NCBI GenBank assembly: GCA_003151595.1
Contig: PLXW01000102.1
Location: 43,272-107,271, forward strand
Direction: 5' to 3'
Origin: Myxococcales bacterium
Lineage (GTDB): Bacteria; Myxococcota; Polyangia; Polyangiales; Polyangiaceae
DNA length: 64,000 nucleotides
The notes under the pieces are model-generated. The model was not told the DNA's origin and ran no database searches. It worked only from the letters and a program-made list of their open reading frames with translations. The translations under genes were made by a program, and so were the position numbers. Shown here in pieces: positions 36,848 to 45,079 of the stretch. Every line of letters begins with the position of its first letter. The stretch's first letter is position 1.

Positions 36848-38551
36848 CTTCGTGGTGCACGCCAGCGGCGCGAGCACTTGCTTGCACTGCGTGAGCACCG
36901 CCGGGTCGACCGGCGTCTTCGCGGTGATGTTCGGAGGCGTCACGAAGGGCGGGTTCTTGAAGTCGAACATCTCCATGGGCGGCAGCGCGTTCGCGTCGCG
37001 CCCGGTGAGCGCAGGGAGACCGAAGCGCGCCTCGATGAACCGCGTGATCGAGGTGTGATCGTGCACCGTGTGCGACGCGAAGTGCGCACGCGCGTATGGC
37101 GAGACGACGATGAACGGCACGCGGAACCCGGTCTGATCGAACTTGCCAGGCGTGAGCGGGGCGTTGTTTCCGTCGTGCGGAGCGTAACCGTCCGGCTCGC
37201 ACGCCGGAGCGGGGGGGACGTGATCGGCGATGCCGCCGTTCTCGTCGTACGTGATGAACACGGCCGTGTCCTTCCACGACGGCGACGCGAACAACGTCCG
37301 AAGGATCGTCTCCACGACTTGCCCGCCGACGCCCGGCAAGTCAGCCGGCCCCTCGTCGGAGTACTGCGTGACCTCGTCGCCCATCATGAAGGAGACGTCG
37401 GGGAGCGTGCCGTTGGTGATGGCGCCGAGCATGTCGCACTCGACGTCGCCGTAATGCGTGAGCGTGTCGCTGTTCAGCCCGAAGTTCGCGAAGAACTCCA
37501 CCATGTGCGGACCGTCCGTGTAGTCCATCCACGAGTGCCCGCCTTGCTCGAGGAGCGAGAAGATCTGCGGCACGGGGTGCGCGACGGTGTCGAGCTCGCA
37601 GAACGAGTTGTCGCCGATGCCGAACGACGTGCCGGCCATGAGGAAGTAGCGGTTCGGCCACGTCGAGCTGAGGACCGAGCAGAAGTAACGGTCGCCCACG
37701 GAGAACGTGCTCGCCAGCGCGTAGTAGAAGGGGATGACCGTGTCGTCTTCGTAGAAGAACGCGCGCTGTCCGTCGGGGTTGTTCTGCGTGACGAAGTTGT
37801 CGTTGCGGCCGTTGTCGTAGTCGTTGTGCTGGCCTTGCCAGCTGTGATCGACGCTGTAGCAATACTCGTTGTCGGCGTGCGGGACGACGCCGCCGCCGTC
37901 GCTGTCGAGGTTGGACCATCCGGCCGGCGGTCCATCGAGCTCGTCGGAGTGCAAGAAGCCCGAGCCGGGCGGGCCGAGGCCCGAGTCGACCGCGACGATG
38001 GGACCGGCGTCGTTGCCCGCGTCGTCACCGGCGTCGTCACCGGCGTCGTCCCCCGCGTCGCTGCCCGCGTCGTTCGCGCCGCCGTTGCCGGCATCGATGC
38101 CGCCGTCGCTCACCACCGTGAAGTCGCCGGGCTTGTAGTAGCCCTGGGCCACGAGACGCCCGAGGTAATGATCGAAGGAGCGGTTCTCCTGCATGATCAC
38201 GATCACGTGGTTGATCGGAATGTCGGCGCCGACCGGGATCTCGGTGCCGAGCGTCTCCGCCGGCCACGCGCCCGCCTCGAACGCGCACGACTGACGCATC
38301 GGCCCCAGCGCCCCTTCGCCGAGCGTGCGCGTGATCACGGGCGGCGCGAGCCAATCGTTGGCGGCGTCGGGAGGGGTCACGTCTTGTGCGGCGTCGACCG
38401 TGGCGACGAATTGATCGGCGCCCGCGTCGAGCCCCGGGTTGCCGACGTCGTCCGACGAAGAGCACGCAGGGACCGCGAGCGACGTCAGTAGAAGAAGGAC
38501 GAGGAGCGTCGCCACGGGGAGAAGCAGGAGGGCGCGCTTCGGCATCAGCAT
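36845..38551 (-). CDS. Secreted phosphoesterase (phospholipase C / acid phosphatase family), copy 1
   Basis: 568 residues with a lipoprotein-type signal (LAVPA-Cys near residue 30), then a linker. The family signature HVIVIMQENRSFDHYLG near 115 opens the alkaline-phosphatase-like fold of the PF04185 phosphoesterases. Later motifs are STWPNRYFLMAG, FITYDENGG and RVPFIVVSPYA, plus HDHTSITRFIEARFG. An insert of repeated Asp-Asp-Ala-Gly (~175-195) interrupts the fold near its start. The family includes non-haemolytic phospholipases C and acid phosphatases; phospholipid or phosphate ester cleavage outside the cell is likely. A second copy lies at 47.7 kb. Confidence 0.88.
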   Translation of the reverse strand: MLMPKRALLLLPVATLLVLLLLTSLAVPACSSSDDVGNPGLDAGADQFVATVDAAQDVTPPDAANDWLAPPVITRTLGEGALGPMRQSCAFEAGAWPAETLGTEIPVGADIPINHVIVIMQENRSFDHYLGRLVAQGYYKPGDFTVVSDGGIDAGNGGANDAGSDAGDDAGDDAGDDAGNDAGPIVAVDSGLGPPGSGFLHSDELDGPPAGWSNLDSDGGGVVPHADNEYCYSVDHSWQGQHNDYDNGRNDNFVTQNNPDGQRAFFYEDDTVIPFYYALASTFSVGDRYFCSVLSSTWPNRYFLMAGTSFGIGDNSFCELDTVAHPVPQIFSLLEQGGHSWMDYTDGPHMVEFFANFGLNSDTLTHYGDVECDMLGAITNGTLPDVSFMMGDEVTQYSDEGPADLPGVGGQVVETILRTLFASPSWKDTAVFITYDENGGIADHVPPAPACEPDGYAPHDGNNAPLTPGKFDQTGFRVPFIVVSPYARAHFASHTVHDHTSITRFIEARFGLPALTGRDANALPPMEMFDFKNPPFVTPPNITAKTPVDPAVLTQCKQVLAPLACTTK

Positions 38552-38598
38552 GCGCGGACCTTACGCGACGGCGGGCGGGGGCGCGGGTCTCCGGCGCA

Positions 38599-39738
38599 TC
38601 ACGATGCGACGAGCGCCTCGGTTCTGACCAGGAGCGTGAGCGCGCGCACGAGATCGCGCTCCTCCGAAGGGCTGGGATGACCCACGATCCGTCGCGCCGT
38701 TTCGTCCATGGGCTGCGCCGGACGCCTCTCGATCGCCGCGAGCGCCCCGTCGATCGTTCGCCCCATGCGCTGCCGATCGCGCGCCGAAAGCCGCGCTTTT
38801 CCCCATGCCAGCAGCTCCCACGACAGGGCCGCATGGCGCGTCTCGTCGGCCGCGATATGCCGGAGCGTTCGCCGCACGCGCGGGTCTTCGGCGCGCTCGG
38901 CCTGCCACGTCGCCAGAAGCGCGCCGAACGTCTCGCCGACGCACCCCTCGACGGCGTTGTCGTCCATCAGCTCGATCCACGACGGAGACGCCACGCAACG
39001 AACCTTCGGGCGCGCCAGTGCGCCGCCGAAGCGGCGCGCCAGCCGTGACGCTGCGCGTGCGTGACGCCGCTCGTCGCCGGCCGCTTCGCGCGCCGCGCGC
39101 GTGAGGCGTCGCGGCGCATCGAACGCGACGAGCCATCGCTCCAGATCGCGAAACGCCCGCACCGACGCCGACTCGAGGTGCGCCATCGACGCGAAGTAGT
39201 CGCCCGCCGGCGTCGTGGACGTCGTTCGCGCCGCGCACAGTCCGCGCGGTCGCCGCCCGGCGATCCCGTTGCAGCTCAGACAATCGAGGATCGTCGCCGC
39301 GCCCGGGACCACCCCCGCCTCGTTGCAGTTGACCAGCTGGCAATAGAGGAACGGCGGGCTCGTGCCGCAGACGCCCGCGCACGTGAAGAGATCGACGAGG
39401 CACGACGAGACCTGCGCGTCGCGCGGGAGGCCGCACGGCAGGTAGTGAAAGCTCGCGCACCCGTCGGGGACGTCTTCGAGCGCGGCGTCGACGATCGTCA
39501 CCGCCTCGCACGCCGCGGCGTCTGCGCTCGCAGTGGCGTCGGGTCCCACGCCATCGACCGCGGCTCGCGCGTCGATCACGGACGACTCGGCGAACGAGGC
39601 GTCATCGATCGCGCCCTCGCCGTCGTCCGCGTGGCAACCGACCGCGCCCGCGAGCGGCGCCGCGACGATCGAGAGCACGATGCTGCGAAGCGATCGCTCG
39701 AGTCGTCGCTCGCGCTGCCGCATCGGCTTCTTGGACAT
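38599..39738 (-). CDS. Ferritin-like domain lipoprotein
   Basis: 379 residues. Signal peptide with lipobox AGAVG-Cys near residue 35, a Cys-rich stretch (~95-165), then a four-helix domain. It contains SMAHLESASVRAFRDLE, GDERRHARAASRLARRFG and ADETRHAALSWELLAWG. Two E-x-x-R-H motifs plus Glu residues in the partner helices fit a di-iron ferritin-like centre. Extracytoplasmic ferritin-like proteins may oxidise or store iron; the role here is not known. The 47-base gap downstream leads to the phosphoesterase gene on the same strand. Immediately upstream (7 bases) is the end of the PiT gene. Confidence 0.78.
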   Translation of the reverse strand: MSKKPMRQRERRLERSLRSIVLSIVAAPLAGAVGCHADDGEGAIDDASFAESSVIDARAAVDGVGPDATASADAAACEAVTIVDAALEDVPDGCASFHYLPCGLPRDAQVSSCLVDLFTCAGVCGTSPPFLYCQLVNCNEAGVVPGAATILDCLSCNGIAGRRPRGLCAARTTSTTPAGDYFASMAHLESASVRAFRDLERWLVAFDAPRRLTRAAREAAGDERRHARAASRLARRFGGALARPKVRCVASPSWIELMDDNAVEGCVGETFGALLATWQAERAEDPRVRRTLRHIAADETRHAALSWELLAWGKARLSARDRQRMGRTIDGALAAIERRPAQPMDETARRIVGHPSPSEERDLVRALTLLVRTEALVAS

Positions 39739-39745
39739 GGGGGTC

Positions 39746-40792
39746 TCAGCGAGTGAAGAGCCGTGACAGAACGACGTGCGCGGCTGCGCTCATCAGGGCT
39801 GCTCCGGGAACCGTCAGGACCCATGCCCAGACGATCCGCTGCGCCACTCCCCATCGTACCGCGCTCAGCTGGCGCACGCTGCCGACGCCGACGATCGCGC
39901 CGGTGATCGTGTGCGTCGTCGAGACCGGGATGCCGAGCGCGGTCGCGAGGAACAGCGTGATCGCACCTGACGTTTCGGCGCAGAACCCGCCCACCGGTTG
40001 AAGCTTGGTGATCTTCATCCCCATCGTGCGCACGATGCGCCAGCCGCCGGTCAACGTGCCGAGCCCCATCGCCGCCTGACACGCGAGCACGACCCAGAAC
40101 GGAACGTGCGGCGCTTGCCCCATTGCGGCCGGCGCCACGTAGCCGGCCGAGATCAACGCCATCACGATGATGCCCATCGTCTTCTGCGCGTCGTTGCCGC
40201 CGTGACCGAGCGAGTAGAGCGCGGCCGAGACGAGCTGCAACCGGCGGAACGACTTGTCGACCGCGCGCTGCGAGAAGCGCCCGAAGAGCGTCATCACCAG
40301 CGCCATGATTCCGAAGCCGAGGAGCGCGCCCAGGAGCGGCGAGATCACGATGAAGAGCGCAGTCTTCTCGAAGAACGCGAGATCGAGCGCGTGAAATCCG
40401 GACACGACGCTCCCCGTGCGCATCCATTCGCTGGTCACGGCCGCGCCGCCGATCCCTCCGAGCAGCGCGTGCGACGACGACGTCGGCAACGCGAGCCACC
40501 ACGTGATGAGGTCCCACACGATCGCGCCCACGAGCCCCGAGGCGACGAGCTCCAACGTGACGACGTGCGCGTCCACGCCCTTGGCGATGTTCCCGGCGAC
40601 GTGCGTGCTGAAGAAGATGAAGGCGGCGAAGTTGAAGAACGCCGCCCACAAGACGGCGACGCGCGGCGAGAGCACGCGCGTGGAGACGACGGTCGCGATC
40701 GAGTTCGCGGCGTCGTGGAAGCCGTTGATGTAGTCGAAGCCCAGCGCGAGCGCGACGACGAGGATGACTGACGACGTCGGCAAAGCGTTCAC
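39746..40792 (-). CDS. PiT-family inorganic phosphate transporter
   Basis: 348 residues from GTG 40792, which overlaps the stop of the DUF47 gene by four bases (GTGA). The frame continues upstream, but only antisense to nothing plausible. The two PiT signature repeats are present: GFDYINGFHDAANSIAT at the N-terminus and SLGHGGNDAQKTMGII in the middle, with about ten membrane helices and PTSSSHALLGG / PVSTTHTITGAIVG pairs. The family imports metal-phosphate by ion symport at low affinity. The coupled DUF47 (PhoU-like) gene is the usual partner and probably regulates it. Confidence 0.93.
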   Translation of the reverse strand: MNALPTSSVILVVALALGFDYINGFHDAANSIATVVSTRVLSPRVAVLWAAFFNFAAFIFFSTHVAGNIAKGVDAHVVTLELVASGLVGAIVWDLITWWLALPTSSSHALLGGIGGAAVTSEWMRTGSVVSGFHALDLAFFEKTALFIVISPLLGALLGFGIMALVMTLFGRFSQRAVDKSFRRLQLVSAALYSLGHGGNDAQKTMGIIVMALISAGYVAPAAMGQAPHVPFWVVLACQAAMGLGTLTGGWRIVRTMGMKITKLQPVGGFCAETSGAITLFLATALGIPVSTTHTITGAIVGVGSVRQLSAVRWGVAQRIVWAWVLTVPGAALMSAAAHVVLSRLFTR

Positions 40793-41418
40793 GCGTACTC
40801 GAGGATGACGCCTTCGATGATGTTCGCGACGTCCTCGCAGCGATCGGTCGCCGACTCGAGGTTGTCGAAGATGTCGCGCCACTTCATGACGTCCATCGGG
40901 TCGTTCCCGGCCTTGAACAGCTCGGCGATGGCGCGGCGGTAGATGGCGTCGGCCTCGTTCTCGAGGCGGTTGATCTCCACGCAGATGGCGAGGATCTCCT
41001 TCGACTGCGCGGCGAGCTTCTCGAAGTAGCCGAGCGCGCGGTGAAGGTCCTCGCACCCCTTCAAGAGCACGCGCGCCAGTTCGATCGCCGCCGGCCTCAC
41101 CGTCGCGATCTCGAAGAGGACCATCCGCTCGCTCACCGCTTCGATGAGGTCGAGCACGTCGTCTTGCTTGCTGATGAGGCCGTGAATGTCGAAGCGATCG
41201 AGGGGAGTAATCCACGTCTCGTGGAGGCGCTTCACCGTGTCGTGCGTGAGGCGATCGCCCGCCCCTTCTTTTTCGGAGACGGCGAGGGCGAGCTTCTCCT
41301 TCCGATCCGGGTGCTCGAACATCTCGAGGAGCAACGTCGCCGCTTCGACGCTCCGCTTGGCGTGCTCGGTGAACGTTTCGAAGAAGATGCGGTCGCGTGC
41401 CTTCGAGCTTCCGAACAT
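40789..41418 (-). CDS. DUF47 / PhoU-like Pit accessory protein
   Basis: 209 residues from ATG 41418, fixed by GGAGGAG upstream (complement of 41420-41426). It is all alpha-helical, with PhoU-like repeats (EHAKRSVEAATLLLEMF, DFDIHGLIS-like DRFDIHGLISKQDDVLD, YRRAIAELFKAG, CEDVANIIEGVILEY). DUF47 proteins accompany PiT transporters and adjust phosphate uptake. First gene of a two-gene operon with the transporter. Confidence 0.9.
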   Translation of the reverse strand: MFGSSKARDRIFFETFTEHAKRSVEAATLLLEMFEHPDRKEKLALAVSEKEGAGDRLTHDTVKRLHETWITPLDRFDIHGLISKQDDVLDLIEAVSERMVLFEIATVRPAAIELARVLLKGCEDLHRALGYFEKLAAQSKEILAICVEINRLENEADAIYRRAIAELFKAGNDPMDVMKWRDIFDNLESATDRCEDVANIIEGVILEYA

Positions 41419-41566
41419 CACTCCTCCGCGCTCGCCATCCCGGGCGTCTTGGCCGAGCGGGCGCAACCTAGTCGCAAGCGACGCGCCGCGACAATCGGAA
41501 TGAGGCGCTGAGGTCACGCCGATGCGACGATCGAGCGACGGCACGTTGCGCACATCCGAGCCTGGT

Positions 41567-41580
41567 GTTCCCATGGGAAC
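41567..41580. promoter_or_regulatory. Perfect 14-base palindrome at a translation start
   Basis: GTTCCCATGGGAAC is identical to its reverse complement and ends three bases before ATG 41583 of the START-domain gene, in a divergent promoter region of 164 bases. Operator-like by position and symmetry; no regulator identified. Confidence 0.3.
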
Positions 41581-41582
41581 CC

Positions 41583-42230
41583 ATGCCGCTCGACTTTCTC
41601 CGGGTCACGACGGTCCTCCCCGCTTCCGCCGCGCGCGTGTACGCCGCGTGGATCGACGCGCAGGAGCATTCGCGCATGACGGGGGGCGCGGCGACGGTCG
41701 ATCCCAAGGTGGGCGGGCTCTACTCGGCGTGGGACGGGTACATCGCCGGGAAAATTCTCGAGCTCGTGACCGGGGAGCGAATCGTCCAGAGCTGGCGGTC
41801 GACCGAGTTTCCCGCGGGGCATCCCCACTCGCGACTCGAAGTGCGGCTGCGCGACGTGGACGGCGGGTGCGAGATCACGATCGTGCACAGCGAGATCCCC
41901 GAAGGGCAGGGGGCGCAGTACGAGTCGGGGTGGCAGGGCCACTACTTCAACCCGATGACGGAGTACTTCCGGCGGGTGCCCGAGCTTCCGAAGCCGACGA
42001 AGGCCAGGCCTGCGAAGACGGCGGCGGCGAAGAAGGCGATCGCGAAGAAGGCGATCGCGAAGAAGGCGATCGCGAAGAAGGTCACCGCCGAGAAGAAGCC
42101 GGCGAAGAAGGCGATCGCGAAGAAGAAGCCCGCTGCGAAGGCGAAGAAGACCCCCGCGAAGAAAGCGACCGCTAAGCCTTCGAAGAAGGGAGCGCGCGGA
42201 ACGCGGCGTACAGCGCGTCGCGCCAAGTGA
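41583..42230 (+). CDS. AHSA1/START-type domain protein with Lys/Ala histone-H1-like tail
   Basis: 215 residues from ATG 41583 (GTG at 41565 would add six). Residues ~1-135 form an SRPBCC/AHSA1 domain: FLRVTTVLPASAARVYAAWID, GGLYSAWDGYIAGKILELV, RIVQSWRSTEFP and the C-terminal helix around YESGWQGHYFNPMTEYF. From ~137 the chain becomes a basic tail of Lys/Ala/Pro (AIAKKAIAKK repeats, then KPAAKAKK), about 80 residues with over 30 Lys. The tail resembles bacterial histone-H1-like proteins and could bind DNA or RNA. The AHSA1 part binds lipophilic ligands in other proteins. The pairing is unusual. The tail coding overlaps the convergent GST gene by 59 bases. Confidence 0.85.
   Translation: MPLDFLRVTTVLPASAARVYAAWIDAQEHSRMTGGAATVDPKVGGLYSAWDGYIAGKILELVTGERIVQSWRSTEFPAGHPHSRLEVRLRDVDGGCEITIVHSEIPEGQGAQYESGWQGHYFNPMTEYFRRVPELPKPTKARPAKTAAAKKAIAKKAIAKKAIAKKVTAEKKPAKKAIAKKKPAAKAKKTPAKKATAKPSKKGARGTRRTARRAK
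42027..42080 (+). repeat. 15-bp tandem repeat coding the Lys/Ala tail
   Basis: Three perfect copies and a partial fourth of GCGAAGAAGGCGATC, encoding A-K-K-A-I. A further copy lies at 42102-42116. Such perfect repetition in a DNA-binding-like tail suggests length variation by slippage. Confidence 0.8.
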
Positions 42231-42948
42231 GCAGATCGGCGTAGCGCCCGCGGAGGTCGGCGTCGCCGAAGCAGCGACGACTCCCCGGCGAGAGCTTGAG
42301 GCCCGTGGTCGGCGGCTCGACGAACGCGAGCGCCTGAGCGACCGCGATGTCGGCGAACGTGAAGACGCCGAGGAGCGTGCGCGGAGAATTCGAACCGTCC
42401 TCGTCGCGCTTGCCGAGCGTGGCGCGGACCTCGTCGAGCACCGACGCGAACGTCGCGCGGTGAGCCGCCGCATCGGTCGCGTCGCCGTCGTACTTGCGAA
42501 GCGTGCGGCGGATGCCGGACGCGCCGATGTGCTTCGCCGCGGATCCGAGGACGCTCCGCATCTTGCGCGGAACCATTTCGGCCAGCGCTTCGTCGTCGCC
42601 CAGCATGCGCTCGAGCGACAGCGCGCGCCCTGCGGCGAGCGCGGTCTCCGAGCGTTCGATGAAGTGCGCGATCGCCGCCTCGTGCTCGGCCGGAAAGAGC
42701 CGCGGACCCTCGCCGCGCCCGTCGGCCCAGCGCGCGATCTCGGCCGAATCGGCCAGCACCTTTCCGTCGTCGGCCGTGAGCACCGGCACCGTCACGCGCC
42801 CCGTGAAGCGCCCGACTCTCCATCGAAGCGCCGGCTCGCCGAGGAGCGGTTGGTAGAGGCGCGACACGTACGGAACGTGGCGAACATCGAGCGCCCAGCG
42901 CGCCTTCTCGCTCCACGGCGAGTACGGAAGTCCCAGCAGCTCGGTCAT
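42172..42948 (-). CDS. Glutathione S-transferase-like protein
   Basis: 258 residues from ATG 42948. The N-terminal ~80 residues are a thioredoxin-fold GST domain (MTELLGLPYSPWSEKARWAL, where PYSPWSEK is the active-site region, then VPVLTADDGKVLADSAEIARW with the cis-Pro VPVL). The C-terminal part is helical with TLLGVFTFADIAVAQALAFVEPP. The catalytic Tyr/Ser/Cys cannot be assigned by eye; Ser in SPWS is the candidate. Glutathione-dependent conjugation or reduction is likely; substrate unknown. The frame continues upstream into the next region, but that part is shadow of another gene. Confidence 0.85.
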   Translation of the reverse strand: MTELLGLPYSPWSEKARWALDVRHVPYVSRLYQPLLGEPALRWRVGRFTGRVTVPVLTADDGKVLADSAEIARWADGRGEGPRLFPAEHEAAIAHFIERSETALAAGRALSLERMLGDDEALAEMVPRKMRSVLGSAAKHIGASGIRRTLRKYDGDATDAAAHRATFASVLDEVRATLGKRDEDGSNSPRTLLGVFTFADIAVAQALAFVEPPTTGLKLSPGSRRCFGDADLRGRYADLLTWRDALYAAFRALPSSKA

Positions 42949-43050
42949 CGGCGTTGGCGTAGCACGTCGGCGCGCGCCGGCATTCGCGCTGGCCGAAAGC
43001 GAGGAGTCTCCGTCCTTGAGGCCAAGAGCGCGTGACGTCAGGTTGAAGGC

Positions 43051-43857
43051 ATGAAGAAGATCTCGCCGAGCGTGACGCTCCTCCCGCGCACGCTGTCCCT
43101 CATTCTCGCCGCGGGCGCGCTCGCCGCGTGCGCGCAGGCGAGACCGGTCGCGGCGCCGGTGACGCCGTCGACCACCACGAGCGTCGTGACACCGAGCGCA
43201 CCACCGCACGTCCGCAACGTCGCCATCCTTCTTTACCAAGGCGTCGAGCTGCTCGATTTCGCGGGGCCGGGCGAAGTGTTCTCGTCGAACGACGCCTTCC
43301 ACGTCTACACCGTGGCCGAATCGAAGAAGCCGCTCCTCAGTCGGGGCTTCGTGACGATCGATCCTGAATTCTCGATCGACGACGCGCCCAAGCCGGACAT
43401 CGTCGTCATCCCCGGAGGAGGCGTGCGAAGTTTGCTCGATAGCGAGCGAGCCATGGCGTGGCTCCACACGGCGATCGCGAACGACGAGCTGACGACATCG
43501 GTCTGCAACGGCGCCTACGCGCTGGCGAAGGACGGCTCGCTCGACGGCAAGCGCGCGACGACGCACTGGCACGCGGTCGAGGGGCTGCGGAAGGCCGCGC
43601 CGAAGGTCACGGTCGTGCCCGAGGTGCGGTACATCGACGAGGGGCGCGTGATGACGACGGCGGGCGTCTCGGCCGGGATCGACGGCGCGCTGCACATCGT
43701 GCAGAGGCTCCTGGGCGACGAGGAGGCGTGGAGGAGCGCGCGGTACATGATGTACGCGTGGGAGCCGGAAGACGGCGCCGTCGCAGGTCGACCGCCGCTG
43801 ACGCGAGCGGAGAGAGACGCCATGCGCGCGCGAGTGATGGGCGCGGCTGCGCACTGA
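43051..43857 (+). CDS. DJ-1/PfpI-family lipoprotein
   Basis: 268 residues. Signal peptide to a lipobox ALAA-Cys near residue 28, then a DJ-1/PfpI domain: VAILLYQGVELLDFAGPGEVF, PDIVVIPGGGVRSLL, the nucleophile elbow TSVCNGAYALAKDG with Cys near residue 152, and TTHWHA with the partner His. These match the isonitrile hydratase/AraC-N-terminal branch of the superfamily. It lacks the AraC DNA-binding part. The signal places it outside the cytoplasm, unusual for this family. Enzyme activity (hydratase, glyoxalase-like or protease) cannot be told apart. Confidence 0.85.
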   Translation: MKKISPSVTLLPRTLSLILAAGALAACAQARPVAAPVTPSTTTSVVTPSAPPHVRNVAILLYQGVELLDFAGPGEVFSSNDAFHVYTVAESKKPLLSRGFVTIDPEFSIDDAPKPDIVVIPGGGVRSLLDSERAMAWLHTAIANDELTTSVCNGAYALAKDGSLDGKRATTHWHAVEGLRKAAPKVTVVPEVRYIDEGRVMTTAGVSAGIDGALHIVQRLLGDEEAWRSARYMMYAWEPEDGAVAGRPPLTRAERDAMRARVMGAAAH

Positions 43858-43902
43858 GACTTCGGGCGTGGCCTCGGCGCCGGTTGGTGCCATTGTTCGC
43901 GC

Positions 43903-44400
43903 GTGAGCAAAGCGTTCACCAAAGACGACGCGGCCGACGACCCGCTCGTCGTCCCCACGCGGCGCCCCATTCCGGCGGGCGTCACGAACTACGTCACGCC
44001 GCGTGGGCTCGCGTCGCTCCGCGCCGAGCTCCAGCGCTTGCACGATGAACAGCCGCCGTCGGACGTGTCCTCCTCCGACTCCGAGCGCGCCCACGCGCGC
44101 GCCGTGGCCGGCGGGAGGGTTCGCGAGCTCGAGGAGCGGATCGCGAGCGCCGTCGTCGTCGATCCGAGCGCGCATCCGCGCGACGAAGTTCGCTTCGGAG
44201 CCCGCGTCACCGTGCGCGGCGAATCGGGCGGCGAGCGGCACTACGAGATCGTCGGCGTCGACGAGGCCGACGCGGCCCACGGGCGCGTCGCGTTCATGGC
44301 GCCGGTCGCGCGCGCGCTCCTCGGTAAGCGGGTCGGCGAGGCGGTGACGTTGCGGACGCCGCGCGGCGAAGAAGAGCTCGAGGTCGTGGCGATCGAATGA
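43903..44400 (+). CDS. greB: Transcription elongation factor GreB
   Basis: 165 residues from GTG 43903. Start SKAFTKDDA and YVTPRGLASLRAELQRL fit the N-terminal coiled coil of Gre factors. The C-terminal domain has the typical DEVRFGARVTV, YEIVGVDEADAAHGRVAFMAPVARALLGKRVGEAVTL sequence run (~95-150). The opening SKAF is characteristic of GreB rather than GreA. The factor enters the RNA polymerase secondary channel and stimulates cleavage of backtracked transcripts. The acidic tip region (~52-70) has DVSSSDSE. It is followed ten bases later by the spermidine-synthase-like gene. Confidence 0.85.
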   Translation: MSKAFTKDDAADDPLVVPTRRPIPAGVTNYVTPRGLASLRAELQRLHDEQPPSDVSSSDSERAHARAVAGGRVRELEERIASAVVVDPSAHPRDEVRFGARVTVRGESGGERHYEIVGVDEADAAHGRVAFMAPVARALLGKRVGEAVTLRTPRGEEELEVVAIE

Positions 44401-44410
44401 GGCCCACCAC

Positions 44411-45079
44411 GTGAAACCCGTCGAGCTGCTCGGTCGCACGTTGACCCCCGACGGGACCGACATGACGCTCATCCGTCGCGGGCACGAGCTCATCATCCTG
44501 GCCGACGGCAAGCCGCTCATGTCGAGCCGCATGCACGGCTCGGAAGAAGCGCTGGCCACGTTCGGGTGCGATCGCGCGCGTTCGCTCGAAGAGCCGTGCG
44601 TGCTCGTCGGAGGGTTGGGCATGGGCTACACGCTGCGGGCCACGCTCGACGCGTTGCCGAAGGACGCGACCGTCGTCATCGCCGAGCTGTTGCCGGCGAT
44701 CGTGGAGTGGAACAAGGAGTTCCTCGGCGAGCTCGCCGGTCACCCGCTGCGTGATCGTCGCGTGAAGATCGCGCTCGGCGACGTGGCCGTGACGCTGCGC
44801 GAGCGCGCGAACCGCTTCGACGCGATCCTCCTCGACGTCGACAACGGTCCGCTCGCGTTCGCGCAGGCGACCAACAGCGCGCTCTACGGCGACGCCGGAT
44901 TGAAGACGGCGCGCGCGGCACTACGCGAGAAAGGCGTCTACGCGGTCTGGTCGGCCTGGGACGACAGGAAGTTCGAGCATCGCCTGCGCCACAACGGCTT
45001 CACCCCGGAAGCCCATCGTGTGCGCGGTCGCCTGAAGAAGGGGGGCCCCTTTCACACCATCTTCGTCGGGCGAACCTGA
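44411..45079 (+). CDS. Spermidine-synthase-like protein (PABS fold)
   Basis: 222 residues from GTG 44411. The Rossmann nucleotide-binding motif is VLVGGLGMGYTLRATLD, followed by TVVIAELLPAIVEW (acidic after beta-2), VKIALGDV, and FDAILLDVDNGP with the catalytic-type Asp. It is shorter than true spermidine synthases (about 280), lacking the N-terminal beta domain. Methyltransferase-like or aminopropyltransferase activity is uncertain. It ends overlapping the DUF3556-like gene by 28 bases. Confidence 0.75.
   Translation: MKPVELLGRTLTPDGTDMTLIRRGHELIILADGKPLMSSRMHGSEEALATFGCDRARSLEEPCVLVGGLGMGYTLRATLDALPKDATVVIAELLPAIVEWNKEFLGELAGHPLRDRRVKIALGDVAVTLRERANRFDAILLDVDNGPLAFAQATNSALYGDAGLKTARAALREKGVYAVWSAWDDRKFEHRLRHNGFTPEAHRVRGRLKKGGPFHTIFVGRT

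Noticed and set aside
38017..38070. Short GC-rich repeats as a regulatory array
   Set aside because: They encode the Asp-Asp-Ala-Gly linker of the phosphoesterase.
36878..38491. 537-codon plus-strand frame opposite the first phosphoesterase
   Set aside because: Val/Arg-rich shadow; the minus strand has a signal peptide and family motifs.
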